Shown: positions 51,927 through 60,875 of the stretch, in pieces
Numbering within the stretch: position 1 is the first letter of the stretch
Layout: each line of letters begins with the position of its first letter
NCBI RefSeq assembly: GCF_023349185.1
Contig: NZ_JAKIKY010000007.1
Location: 124,001 to 188,000, forward strand
Origin: Shewanella aquimarina
GTDB lineage: Bacteria > Pseudomonadota > Gammaproteobacteria > Enterobacterales > Shewanellaceae
Reading direction: 5' to 3'
Length of the DNA: 64,000 nt
Position numbers and translations under genes: made by a program
Notes under the pieces: model-generated
The model's input: only the letters and a program-made list of their open reading frames with translations
Told to the model about the DNA's origin: nothing
Database searches by the model: none

Positions 51927-54900
51927 ATGGATATTTTGCGCGCTGGTCAGTCTGCTCTGGCAAATATCATCATGCTGCGAAAGGGAGAGCTTGTTAAACC
52001 CCTTGTCGCGCTGTTGACTGCCATCATGAGTCTTCTCTCGGCCTCTTCTTGGGCCGATGATACCGAGTTGTATGTCTATGAGGCGAGTGCCCGAACGGGC
52101 GCCAGGCCGCAGATCCTGATCATCTTCGATAACTCTGGCAGTATGAGTACCACAGTCTATGACGTGGATAAGCCTTATACGCCGGGCGCCGGTGGTGTTT
52201 CCCGTTACAATAACGGCAAGAAAGGGATGCTCTATTATGTGAAGGGCGATCAGGGTAAGAATAAGTTGCCCAATCCCGATGACCCTAACGAACGCCGCAA
52301 ATTTTCGGGTGACATCAACAGCTGCGCGAGTTCCTGGGAATTTCTTAACGAGTATGGTGTATTTACCGGTTTCTTTCGCAAGTATACCTATAGTGGCGCC
52401 AACGGTGCCTGGCGTGAGTTTGGCGACAACAACGGCCTGAATGCCAAGGCGGTGGATTGTTACGAAGACATTCAAGAAGGCAATTATCTCAACGCCAAGG
52501 GACTCATGTCTGGCTTGCCTGTCGATAGTCAAGGCTCACCCATCACGCCCATCATGTATAACAATGTCACCAGTAGTTCGAGCGACAGCATTAAGAAGAC
52601 GGCCAAGGAGCAGGCGCAGCTTACTGGCTTTGGTACCGGGCGGGTGCTCACCGTGTATACCGAGGATTACCTTCGCTGGCATCATAATGCAAATAAGAAA
52701 CAAGAAGATAAGACTCGCTTAGCCTTAGCTAAAGATGCGATTAAGAACGTCGTCCTAACCACCCCTGGGGTGGACTTTGGCCTGGCGATCTTTAACATGA
52801 ATGGTCCGGACGATACCCTGGATAATGGTCGTAACGGCGGCCGAATCATCAAGGCGATTCAGACCCTATCTCCAGGGCAAAAAAAGACTTTGCTTGAAGG
52901 GGTTAAAGATATTGAGTATGGCTGGAATACCCCCCTGTGTGAAACCCTCTACGAGGCCTACCGTTATTTTGCCGGCGCGCCTGTGCTCTTTGGCGATGAT
53001 GACAAAAATTATACCTATAAATCATGGGGTCGATGGGTAACTTATAAAGCCAATAAAAATGACGGTTTAGATCAAGGTGCACTCAATAAGACAAATAAGA
53101 AGCTCTATCAATCGCCCTTTAAAAAGTGTCAGAACAACGCCTATATCGTCTTCATCACAGATGGTGAACCGACGCTGGACAGCGCCGCCGATAAAGCGGT
53201 AAATGATTTGACAGGCGGCGTCGACAAACACAGCACCAGCTACATGAGCGCGCTGTCGAGTTGGATGTATCGCAAAGACGTGAACCCTAACCTGGATGGG
53301 GAGCAACATGTGATCACCCACACCATTGGCTTCAGTGAGGGCGCGAAGAAGGCCGAAGATCTGCTCAAGAAGGTGGCGAGCAAAGGGGGCGGAAGCTATT
53401 TCGATGCCACCGACGCGACTAAGCTACAGGGCTCGATTCAACAGGCGGTGAACGAGGTATTGGCGAACAGTGCCAGCTTCACCTCTCCCTCTGTGGCCAG
53501 TAACAACTTTAACCGCACCCAGACCTTCAACTATGCCTATTACTCCATGTTCCTGCCCGACAGGGGGCCGCGCTGGACAGGCAATATCAAGAAGTTCAGA
53601 GTCGACTCTGAAGGCAAGGTATTAGATGCTGAGGGTAAGTTAGCCATAGGTGGTGACGGCAACATCAAGGACGATGCTTGTTCCTACTGGACGCCCAAGA
53701 ACCTCTGTGGAGATGGTAACGATGTACGCAAGGGCGGCGTGCTGTCGGCCATGCAGGGTGCCGATAGCCGAACCCTGTATAGCAATCTGGGGGGCGGCAT
53801 GGACAAGCTGAGCCTATCGGCGGCAGCCAGCAAGGCAGGCGGCAAGGAGAAGCTGGCCAATTTCATGGGGGTGGATAAGAGTCAGCTCGACGGACTCTTC
53901 GACTGGGCCAAGGGGCTGGATGTCGACAACGAGAAGAACCAGTCTAGCATTGCCAATCCCGCCAAGAATTGGCGTAGCGATATCATGGGCGATGCCCTGC
54001 ACTCTAAACCTTTGGCATTGAACTTCGGCAGTAAGTCCAGCCCGGATATCCGTATCTTGGTGGGCACCAACCATGGCTTCATGCATATGTTCAAGGATGA
54101 CACCACTGCCAATGAGGTGAGTGAGAGCTGGGCCTTCATGCCCTATGAACTGCTGCCTAATATCCAAACACTTAGAAACAATGTGCCTACGGGCGTGCAC
54201 TCCGTCTACGGTATCGACGGCTCTCCCGTGGCCTATGTGAAAAATGGCGCCTCGGGTGTAGAAAAAGCCTGGCTCTACTTCGGCATGCGTCGTGGTGGTG
54301 ACAGCTACTATGCCCTGGATATCAGTGATCCTGATTCACCAACCTTCAAGTGGCGTATCGATGCCAGCTCATCAGGCCTGAGTGAGATGGGGCAGTCTTG
54401 GTCGACGCCTGTGGTGACCACGATTCGCAGCGCCAGTGGCACCGACAAGCCTGTACTCATCTTCGGCGCCGGTTACTCGCCGGCAGGTAAAGATAGTAAG
54501 AATGTCGGCACCGCGGACAATAAGGGACGCGGCGTATTCATCATCGATGCCGACACCGGCAAACTCATCCATCAGTTTGGCGTTGGTGGCGGCACTGCAT
54601 TGCCAGGGATACAGGACAGCATTCCCAGCAGTGTGGCGGTGATCGATGCCGACGGTGATGGCAATACCGACCGCATCTATGCCGTCGATACTGGCGGTAG
54701 TGTCTGGCGCATGGACATGCCTAGGGCGGATAAGGCCAGCTGGTCGGCCTTTAAGTTTGCCGACTTGGGTGGCAGGTCGTTAGCGCAGAATCGTCGTTTC
54801 TATTCCGGTCCTGTAGTGGCCCAGACCATGTTTAACAGTCAGTCTGTGGTGGACCATACGGTCAACGGCAAGACCACAAGGGTGACCACCAGTCAGAATG

Positions 54901-55544
54901 TGCCTTATGATGCCGTGGTGGTGGGTAGCGGCCACAGGGCGGCGCCGTCGGATACTTCCCGGGAGGATATATTCTTTGCCTTGCAAGACAGAAACGTGGT
55001 TAGCCAGACCTTTGGCGGTACGGGCAGGCCAAAGCCACCCGCGCCTTTGACCATTAGCGATCTTTACGAAACCTCTGAGTCAAAATCGAAAAATACGCCA
55101 GACAAGATTGCTATCAGCAAGAAACGTGGTTTGTATTATAAACTGCCTAAGAAAGGTGAGAAGAGTCTATCGCGAGCCGCCATCATCAACGGGGTGGTTT
55201 ACTTTACCACGTTCGCGCCGGGTAGCGCGGCGTCTAATAACCAATGTCTCACTTCGGGTATGGGATTCTTGAGACAATTTGGCCTGCACTTTGGCGAGAG
55301 TACCTATAAGTCGACCGCACTCGAAGCGGGCAACTTGGTGCTAGACACGCCTCAGCTGGTGATCCCCGCCGACAACAAGGGAGGCCTGAATAAGGGGGGT
55401 GATGCCTATATGTATCTTATCGGCATAGGCAATGCCGCCGAGAAGATGGAGAAGGTTAACCCCGATAACGATTGCCCCGCCGGGGATAATCGCTGCGTCG
55501 GTGGTGGAATGCGCGCCAAAAAGCTCTACTACTATAGCGAGTAG
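51927..55544 (+). CDS. pilY1: PilY1-type type IV pilus tip/assembly protein
   Basis: Large exported protein of 1205 residues. A signal peptide ends near ASSWADDTELY; ATG 51927 gives a 42-residue leader and ATG 51972 a more ordinary 27-residue one. The N-terminal half carries a von Willebrand A domain with a MIDAS motif DNSGSM near residue 70. The C-terminal half is the PilC beta-propeller (PF05567 type), with KPLALNFGSKSSPDIRILVGTNHGFMHMF, and a calcium-binding loop DADGDGNTDRIYAVD near residue 906 like the PilY1 loop that controls retraction. Works at the cell surface with type IV pili and adhesion. Minor pilins are not adjacent. A TapY2-like gene follows. Confidence 0.93.
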   Translation: MDILRAGQSALANIIMLRKGELVKPLVALLTAIMSLLSASSWADDTELYVYEASARTGARPQILIIFDNSGSMSTTVYDVDKPYTPGAGGVSRYNNGKKGMLYYVKGDQGKNKLPNPDDPNERRKFSGDINSCASSWEFLNEYGVFTGFFRKYTYSGANGAWREFGDNNGLNAKAVDCYEDIQEGNYLNAKGLMSGLPVDSQGSPITPIMYNNVTSSSSDSIKKTAKEQAQLTGFGTGRVLTVYTEDYLRWHHNANKKQEDKTRLALAKDAIKNVVLTTPGVDFGLAIFNMNGPDDTLDNGRNGGRIIKAIQTLSPGQKKTLLEGVKDIEYGWNTPLCETLYEAYRYFAGAPVLFGDDDKNYTYKSWGRWVTYKANKNDGLDQGALNKTNKKLYQSPFKKCQNNAYIVFITDGEPTLDSAADKAVNDLTGGVDKHSTSYMSALSSWMYRKDVNPNLDGEQHVITHTIGFSEGAKKAEDLLKKVASKGGGSYFDATDATKLQGSIQQAVNEVLANSASFTSPSVASNNFNRTQTFNYAYYSMFLPDRGPRWTGNIKKFRVDSEGKVLDAEGKLAIGGDGNIKDDACSYWTPKNLCGDGNDVRKGGVLSAMQGADSRTLYSNLGGGMDKLSLSAAASKAGGKEKLANFMGVDKSQLDGLFDWAKGLDVDNEKNQSSIANPAKNWRSDIMGDALHSKPLALNFGSKSSPDIRILVGTNHGFMHMFKDDTTANEVSESWAFMPYELLPNIQTLRNNVPTGVHSVYGIDGSPVAYVKNGASGVEKAWLYFGMRRGGDSYYALDISDPDSPTFKWRIDASSSGLSEMGQSWSTPVVTTIRSASGTDKPVLIFGAGYSPAGKDSKNVGTADNKGRGVFIIDADTGKLIHQFGVGGGTALPGIQDSIPSSVAVIDADGDGNTDRIYAVDTGGSVWRMDMPRADKASWSAFKFADLGGRSLAQNRRFYSGPVVAQTMFNSQSVVDHTVNGKTTRVTTSQNVPYDAVVVGSGHRAAPSDTSREDIFFALQDRNVVSQTFGGTGRPKPPAPLTISDLYETSESKSKNTPDKIAISKKRGLYYKLPKKGEKSLSRAAIINGVVYFTTFAPGSAASNNQCLTSGMGFLRQFGLHFGESTYKSTALEAGNLVLDTPQLVIPADNKGGLNKGGDAYMYLIGIGNAAEKMEKVNPDNDCPAGDNRCVGGGMRAKKLYYYSE

Positions 55545-55618
55545 TTGATGCCGTTGGTGAGTAAGGGATGCAGCTCGAGTAGGCGATGCTGTTCGACCAA
55601 GAGATGCCGAGGCGTGAG

Positions 55619-55960
55619 ATGATAAAGAGAATGATTGAGAGAATTAGCGTGAATAAATTAACTTTGCTGGCGTTAGTTACTGGTTGTGTGATGGCCGGAC
55701 CACTGAAGGCGGAGCCCCGTGAAGACTACAAGTGCTTCATCGACACCAATAAGGGGCAGGTGCTGGTGCGTTTCTCCTGGCAGCCCAGCAAGGCGTCAAA
55801 GTATAAGAAGCAGCTCCTTGGCAGTGAGTTGCCCGCCTTGCCCCACACAGACGGTAAACCCATGCTGGTGAAACGTGTCTATGAGTGTGTCAAAAAAGAG
55901 GATGCATTTAGCACCAGCCAGGGACGCATGCTAGAGCATAACTGGCCCATGGAAGGCTAA
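55619..55960 (+). CDS. Small exported protein, TapY2-like
   Basis: About 113 residues from ATG 55619 (GAGG six bases upstream); GTG 55649 is an alternative that starts directly at the signal peptide. The signal NKLTLLALVTGCVMAGPLKA is followed by a mature domain of about 80 residues with two Cys, YKCFIDTNKGQVLVRFSWQP and VKRVYECVKKEDAFS. The position after pilY1, the size and the Cys pattern fit the TapY2 family of type IV pilus/secretion accessory proteins; that assignment comes from memory and should be treated as probable. Followed by a strong terminator, so pilY1 and this gene form a two-gene operon. Confidence 0.75.
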   Translation: MIKRMIERISVNKLTLLALVTGCVMAGPLKAEPREDYKCFIDTNKGQVLVRFSWQPSKASKYKKQLLGSELPALPHTDGKPMLVKRVYECVKKEDAFSTSQGRMLEHNWPMEG

Positions 55961-55982
55961 ATGCTATCGAATCCTTATCAAG

Positions 55983-56010
55983 AGGCCGGGTGATCACCCG
56001 GCCTTTTTTA
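55983..56010 (+). terminator. Intrinsic terminator after pilY1-tapY2
   Basis: AGGCCGGGTGATCACCCGGCCT is a perfect stem with a tiny loop followed by six T. Confidence 0.9.
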
Positions 56011-56012
56011 TC

Positions 56013-57131
56013 CTATCGGGCCAACACCTGCTCCTTCGAAGTCTTGCCTTGTGTTTGCTTAGTGCGGCGCCTTGTTTGCGGTTTGCGCCGGGTCTGCCAC
56101 ATCAAATAACCGGAGAGGGCCATCAGGCTCGGAAAAAAGCCCACCACACACCAGATAATTTTGCTGATAAGCCCGCCGAAATGGCCGTAATGCAGTGGAC
56201 GAAAGCTGTCGACGAATTGGTAAAGTACGTCGGCCTGAGTGGCATCCACGCTGGCGGTGAGGCGACCCGCTTTATCATCGAAACTGACGATAGAACCATA
56301 GTCGCTGCGAAGCGCTCCGCTGTCTCTTGCGGCGCCAAAAAGGTGGATGCCGGGATAACTCTTGTCGGGAAAGCGTACATAATGGGCCTCGAAGCCCGGG
56401 ATAACTTGATTTGCCTGAGTCAATAGCGCATCGAAATCCAGCTGCTTGTTGTAGTAGCTCTGGGTGATGGCGAGTGTCTTAGGATCTACCTCATCCCACT
56501 CTTCTAAGATGTGCGCTATGTTCCACCAGGCGCCGGTAAAGCCAAGGATTAGAAACAGAGGCGCGCCGACTATCCCCATCATCTTGTGGCTATCGCTGAG
56601 AAAGAGTCGCAGACTCTTACCCCATCTTAGGGTGAAGAAGGTTCGCCAGAACTGACGATGTAGTATAAATCCTGATAACGAAAGCAATATCAGCAAGACA
56701 GATATTAATGCGGTAACGGCGAGCCCCAGATGATCCGCCAGTAAGGTGTAGTGCAGCTCTAGGAGCCAATCCAGCAGGTAGTGACTCAGGCCGACGGGCT
56801 GGCTTAGCAAGTTGCCTTGGCTTGGGTCGACAAAAAGGATCTGCCAGTCGTAGGTACCCTGCTTGGCTACATAGAGCTTGTCTGCCTCGCCGGCGTGAGC
56901 CGCAAACTGCCAGCCAAGAATTTCATGTTGTGGCAAGGCCTGGTCTGCCGCTCTCAGGAGCTGGGTAAAGCTCAGCCGGCTATCATCGGTGGCGAGCACC
57001 TTCTCAGGCATCAACAGGTGTTCGAGTTCGCTCTTAAACACCAAGACGCTGCCGGTCAGGGCGATGATAAATAGCGGCGCGGCGGCGAAGAGTCCGAGCC
57101 AGCCGTGCCATTTCCATAGGAGACGACGCAT
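56013..57131 (-). CDS. PepSY-associated membrane protein, probable iron-uptake accessory
   Basis: Inner-membrane protein of 372 residues with the PepSY_TM pattern: TM1 with LLWKWHGWLGLFAAAPLFIIALTGSVLVF, two periplasmic PepSY-like segments (LYVAKQGTYDWQILFVDPSQG and YGSIVSFDDKAGRLTASV), paired central helices with HxxxG (LSDSHKMMGIVGAPLFLILGFTG) and a C-terminal helix. Homologues are iron-regulated and often neighbour TonB-dependent siderophore receptors; some act as ferrisiderophore reductases. A palindromic Fur-type box lies 86 bases upstream (57217-57237), supporting iron control. The C terminus is a Lys/Arg/Gln-rich tail. No receptor gene is adjacent. Confidence 0.9.
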   Translation of the reverse strand: MRRLLWKWHGWLGLFAAAPLFIIALTGSVLVFKSELEHLLMPEKVLATDDSRLSFTQLLRAADQALPQHEILGWQFAAHAGEADKLYVAKQGTYDWQILFVDPSQGNLLSQPVGLSHYLLDWLLELHYTLLADHLGLAVTALISVLLILLSLSGFILHRQFWRTFFTLRWGKSLRLFLSDSHKMMGIVGAPLFLILGFTGAWWNIAHILEEWDEVDPKTLAITQSYYNKQLDFDALLTQANQVIPGFEAHYVRFPDKSYPGIHLFGAARDSGALRSDYGSIVSFDDKAGRLTASVDATQADVLYQFVDSFRPLHYGHFGGLISKIIWCVVGFFPSLMALSGYLMWQTRRKPQTRRRTKQTQGKTSKEQVLAR

Positions 57132-57216
57132 TAGATGATTACCTTTTGTTATGGCGCCATTCTGAAAGATGCGAGTGGCAGGGTAGAAGAATCAGGGGTG
57201 AGGTTAACATTAGTGA

Positions 57217-57237
57217 GAATCAATTTCATTCTCAAGT
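57217..57237 (-). promoter_or_regulatory. Fur-type palindrome upstream of PepSY gene
   Basis: TGAGAATCAATTTCATTCTCA has perfect 7-base outer arms (TGAGAAT/ATTCTCA) and fits the Fur hexamer pattern. It is 86 bases before the PepSY start codon. Confidence 0.7.
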
Positions 57238-57432
57238 TGAGCTCTGCGGCATTGAGTCACATTTTTAATCCAAAGCGCCGCATTAGACTCGTTATCCAGG
57301 GAGATGGGAGGTAAATATAATGAGCAGGGGACTTGGCTTGAATTGCCAGGTCCTCATTTCGTTCTTTAGTCGCTTTAGACTGCTAGATTGTGTCGGATTC
57401 AGGAGAGCTTTGGGTTTCAGGTTTTAGGATTT

Positions 57433-57472
57433 GGCTTAGAGGCTTAGAGGCTTAGAGGCTTAGAGGCTTAGG
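57433..57472. repeat. 8-bp simple sequence repeat, five copies
   Basis: GGCTTAGA is repeated four times perfectly and a fifth time with the last base changed to G. Tandem units of this size can expand or contract by slippage. It lies 96 bases past the end of the phosphatase gene. Confidence 0.9.
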
Positions 57473-57567
57473 CGTGGCGATGGCTTTATTTTTGGCCATC
57501 GCCACGTCTTTCAATAGAAGGAGCGCCAGACTGAGTCGAGCCTGAGCTTAGGCTGAGCTTTGCGGGC

Positions 57568-58707
57568 TTAAAGCGGCGTCTGTGTGCCGTCAAACTGACC
57601 GCGGATAAGCTTGTCTTTCTCTATGAGGAGCAGTTCACCAGACAGGCCTTTTTTAATGCTGCTGTCGACGGCAATCACCCGGTTGTCGAAAAGGCCAAGC
57701 ACTCGCGTCTGTGAGGTGTGGCCCACGACGATGCGCTTGACCTTGAAGTAATTCAGGATATTGGCCAGTTCCTGGGTATCGAAGTCGGGCTTAAAGTAGC
57801 CGCGATACCAGGTGGGGCCGTTACCGAAGAAGAGAAAGTTAAGCAGCTCATCTTGTTTTAATTCGGGCTTAGTCTTGTCGATATTTTCCCGGTAGAGACG
57901 ATTGGCTCTGTCCAGTGTCAGCTCTCGGTCGACCCACTCCTGGCTGATGCCACCATGGAGAAAGAGGGTATCGTTTATCTTAACGATAGTGTGCTTGCTG
58001 CGCAGCCATTGGCCGAGTTCGCTGTCTTTGCCGTAGAGATCCTGATATTGGCGATTAAGCAGGGTACTGGCCGTCTGATACTTGTCATTGACGTAGCGCA
58101 GATCGCCGCGCATCACCATCTGCTCATGATTTCCCATCAGCAGATGTAGCTGGCCACCGGCGGCCTTGGCCTGTTTGTCGAGCTTGTACATGAACCAGAG
58201 CACCTCGTTGACCTGAGGGCCGCGGTCGAACATATCGCCCGTCATCACCATATGGCCCTCGCCGAAGGCCCAGTTGTCATTCTGATCGATGATCTTATTG
58301 CGGCGCAGCAGCTGCAGCAGCACCTCATATTGACCATGAACGTCGCTGAGCGCCACTATCTTATCCACCCCTTGATAGCTGTCGGCCAGCACCTCTTTAG
58401 CCTGCGGATTCAGGCTGGGCTCAGGGAGCTGACCGCAATGTTCGGGTCGGCTCAGCTGTCCCTGATTGACGCGGGTCTGTTTATGCTCGCCTTCGCAGAT
58501 CCAATCGGCCAGCTCGGCCTGTGGCTGGAGAAATAGATAGGGGCCGTCACTAATGCCTGAATTCGTACTGACTTGAGTCACTGCCTTAATCTCTTGCTCA
58601 GTTTGTGCCTGAACGGCTAAAACTTGTAGGGGCAGTAAACCGGCCAGGCATAAGCTGGCCGCCTTTAGCGCTGAGTCTAGGGGCATTAGCCTGAGTGATC
58701 TATTCAA
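57568..58707 (-). CDS. Exported PPP-family metallophosphatase (Shewanella-type cold-active phosphatase)
   Basis: Protein of 379 residues. A signal peptide (residues about 10-33, ending VLAVQAQ) sends it to the periplasm. The calcineurin-like domain has all metal-site motifs: ALSDVHGQ, GDMFDRG, LMGNHEQMV, LFLHGGIS and VVGHTSQTRVLG. Sequence style and length fit the Shewanella-like phosphatases, which dephosphorylate phosphotyrosine peptides in vitro and are named for this genus. The start is TTG 58707 with AGGA six bases upstream; ATG 58686 is an alternative. Probably monocistronic, ending near the hairpin at 57474-57505. Confidence 0.88.
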   Translation of the reverse strand: MNRSLRLMPLDSALKAASLCLAGLLPLQVLAVQAQTEQEIKAVTQVSTNSGISDGPYLFLQPQAELADWICEGEHKQTRVNQGQLSRPEHCGQLPEPSLNPQAKEVLADSYQGVDKIVALSDVHGQYEVLLQLLRRNKIIDQNDNWAFGEGHMVMTGDMFDRGPQVNEVLWFMYKLDKQAKAAGGQLHLLMGNHEQMVMRGDLRYVNDKYQTASTLLNRQYQDLYGKDSELGQWLRSKHTIVKINDTLFLHGGISQEWVDRELTLDRANRLYRENIDKTKPELKQDELLNFLFFGNGPTWYRGYFKPDFDTQELANILNYFKVKRIVVGHTSQTRVLGLFDNRVIAVDSSIKKGLSGELLLIEKDKLIRGQFDGTQTPL

Positions 58708-58822
58708 GACAAATCCTTTTATTATTCTGATGTTGTTGGCGGATAGGCGTTCAATCCTAGCACGCTTTTGTTTCCGTGTTAGCCCCTTTTAAAGAGGGGA
58801 GTGGGCGTTGGGAAGAGAAGAT

Positions 58823-58850
58823 AAAAAAACGGAGGCTGCTGCCTCCGTTT
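58823..58850 (-). terminator. Intrinsic terminator of ettA
   Basis: AAACGGAGGC (58827-58836) pairs with GCCTCCGTTT (58841-58850); on the minus strand the stem is followed by seven T. Confidence 0.85.
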
Positions 58851-58899
58851 GTATGTGCTTTGCGCTACTGAAATTACTTGAGAGTGCGAGATGCGCGAG

Positions 58900-60564
58900 T
58901 TAACTCATGCGCTTGTACTTGAGACGGTGCGGCTCAATCACATCCGTACCCAGAGTCTCTTTCAGCCAGGTCGAGTATTCTGTGTAGTTACCCTCGTAGA
59001 AGTTCACCTGACCCTCGTCGCGGTAATCCAGGATGTGGGTGGCGATTCTGTCGAGGAACCAACGGTCATGCGAGATCACCATTGCACAGCCCGGGAATTC
59101 AAGCAGGGCTTCTTCCAGGGCGCGCAGGGTTTCGACGTCGAGATCGTTGGTGGGCTCATCGAGAAGCAGCACGTTGCCGCCAGCCTGGAGCAGCTTGGCC
59201 AAGTGCACACGGTTACGCTCACCACCGGACAGGGTGCCGATGATCTTCTGCTGATCGCCGCCGCGGAAGTTGAAGCGGCCCACATAGGCGCGGCTCGGGA
59301 TCTCTGTGTTGTTGATACGCATGATATCTTGACCGCCGGAGATCTCCTCCCATACGGTCGCCTTGTCGTTCATGGCATCGCGGAACTGCTCCACCGAGGC
59401 TATCTGAACCGTATCACCGACTTCGATGCTGCCGCTGTCTGGCTGCTCGGCGCCGCTGATCATCTTAAACAGGGTCGATTTACCGGCACCGTTCGCACCG
59501 ATAATACCGACGATGGCACCCTTGGGTACGCTGAAGCTCAGGTTGTCGATCAGCACGCGGTCGCCATAAGACTTGGTCAGGTTGTTCACCTCGATCACCT
59601 TGTCACCCAGGCGTGGTCCTGGCGGAATAAACAGCTCGTTGGTCTCGTTACGTTTCTGGTAATCGTTGGTGTTCAGCTCTTCGAAGCGCGCCATACGGGC
59701 CTTGCCCTTAGACTGACGACCCTTGGCACCCTGGCGAACCCACTCGAGTTCCTTGGCGATGGTCTTCTGGCGAGCGCTCTCGGCGGCCGATTCCTGCTGC
59801 AGACGGGCCTCTTTCTGTTCTAGCCAGGAAGAGTAGTTGCCTTCCCATGGGATACCCTCGCCACGGTCGAGTTCTAAGATCCAGCCGGCGGCGTTGTCGA
59901 GGAAGTATCTATCGTGGGTAATGGCCACAACGGTACCCGTGTATTCCTGCAGGAAGCGTTCTAACCAGGCGACAGACTCGGCGTCCAAGTGGTTGGTCGG
60001 TTCGTCCAGCAGCAACATGTCTGGCTTTTCAAGCAGCAGGCGACAGATGGCCACACGGCGACGCTCACCCCCTGACAGTACCTCAATCTTCTCGTCCCAG
60101 TCCGGCAGACGCAGGGCGTTGGCGGCGCGCTCGAGAATGTTGTCCAGGTTGTGGGCATCCTGGGCCTGGATGATGGCTTCCAGCTCACCCTGCTCCTTGG
60201 CCAGGGCGTCGAAGTCGGCATCTGGCTCGGCGTACAGGGCGTAAACCTCATCGAGACGGGTCAGGGCGTTCTTGGCCTCGCTTACCGCCTCTTCGATCGC
60301 TTCGCGCACTGTTTGCTGGGGATCTAGCTTAGGCTCCTGGGGCAGGTAACCTATCTTAAGATCTTGCATCGGACGCGCTTCACCCTCGATCTCGGTATCG
60401 ATACCGGCCATGATGCGCAGCAGGGTTGATTTACCCGAACCGTTAAGACCCAAGACACCAATCTTGGCGCCGGGGAAAAAGCTTAAGGAAATATCTTTGA
60501 GGATCTGCTTCTTCGGCGGGACTATCTTGCCCACGCGTAGCATGCTGTATACAAACTGAGCCAT
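58900..60564 (-). CDS. ettA: Energy-dependent translational throttle protein EttA (ABC-F)
   Basis: Cytosolic ABC-F protein of 554 residues (E. coli EttA 555) that binds the ribosomal E site and gates the first elongation steps according to ATP/ADP ratio. Two ATPase cassettes: Walker A GLNGSGKST and GANGAGKST; signatures LSGGERRRVAICR and LSGGERNRVHLAK; Walker B LLLDEPTNHLD and LLLDEPTNDLD. The P-site tRNA interaction region (KARMARFEELNT linker) lies between. No membrane domain. Divergent from the DUF3943 gene. Confidence 0.97.
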   Translation of the reverse strand: MAQFVYSMLRVGKIVPPKKQILKDISLSFFPGAKIGVLGLNGSGKSTLLRIMAGIDTEIEGEARPMQDLKIGYLPQEPKLDPQQTVREAIEEAVSEAKNALTRLDEVYALYAEPDADFDALAKEQGELEAIIQAQDAHNLDNILERAANALRLPDWDEKIEVLSGGERRRVAICRLLLEKPDMLLLDEPTNHLDAESVAWLERFLQEYTGTVVAITHDRYFLDNAAGWILELDRGEGIPWEGNYSSWLEQKEARLQQESAAESARQKTIAKELEWVRQGAKGRQSKGKARMARFEELNTNDYQKRNETNELFIPPGPRLGDKVIEVNNLTKSYGDRVLIDNLSFSVPKGAIVGIIGANGAGKSTLFKMISGAEQPDSGSIEVGDTVQIASVEQFRDAMNDKATVWEEISGGQDIMRINNTEIPSRAYVGRFNFRGGDQQKIIGTLSGGERNRVHLAKLLQAGGNVLLLDEPTNDLDVETLRALEEALLEFPGCAMVISHDRWFLDRIATHILDYRDEGQVNFYEGNYTEYSTWLKETLGTDVIEPHRLKYKRMS

Positions 60565-60875
60565 AAAAAAGTTTACTCACTGACGAAACAATGGGGGCAA
60601 TTCTACTGTAATCGCCTTAGAACTTAAATCGGATTTTCGGTCCCTTTTCGCTGGCCTCGCTGCCATGTTCTGCGATGAGAAGTTTTTGTTTTGTGACATC
60701 TTGTAAAAATTGTTAACATCCTGAGCCGCTCAAGGGGGCATAGCTAAACGCTAGGCGCCATGAATTAAGCGGATGAACACGGTTTCTGATAAAAAGCATC
60801 GATTAAAAGCTATGACCTTAAGGGTTGAAGAAAGAACACAAGAATAAGAATAACGATTAAGATAAGGGATTGATC
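60565..60875. other. Divergent promoter region ettA / DUF3943 gene
   Basis: 311 bases with no gene. It must hold both promoters; no operator or hairpin stands out. Confidence 0.5.

Larger units (their letters stand above)
57132..57567. other. Gene-free region with Fur box, 8-bp repeats and a hairpin
   Basis: 436 bases between two minus-strand genes. It contains the Fur-type box (57217-57237), five tandem GGCTTAGA units (57433-57472) and a GC-rich hairpin (57474-57505, GTGGCGATGGC/GCCATCGCCAC) that may end the phosphatase transcript although it lacks a U-run. No gene is seen. Confidence 0.65.

Noticed and set aside
51894..52532. Minus-strand frame of 212 codons overlapping the start of pilY1
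   Set aside because: Antisense shadow of a conserved signal peptide and vWA domain; no family resemblance.
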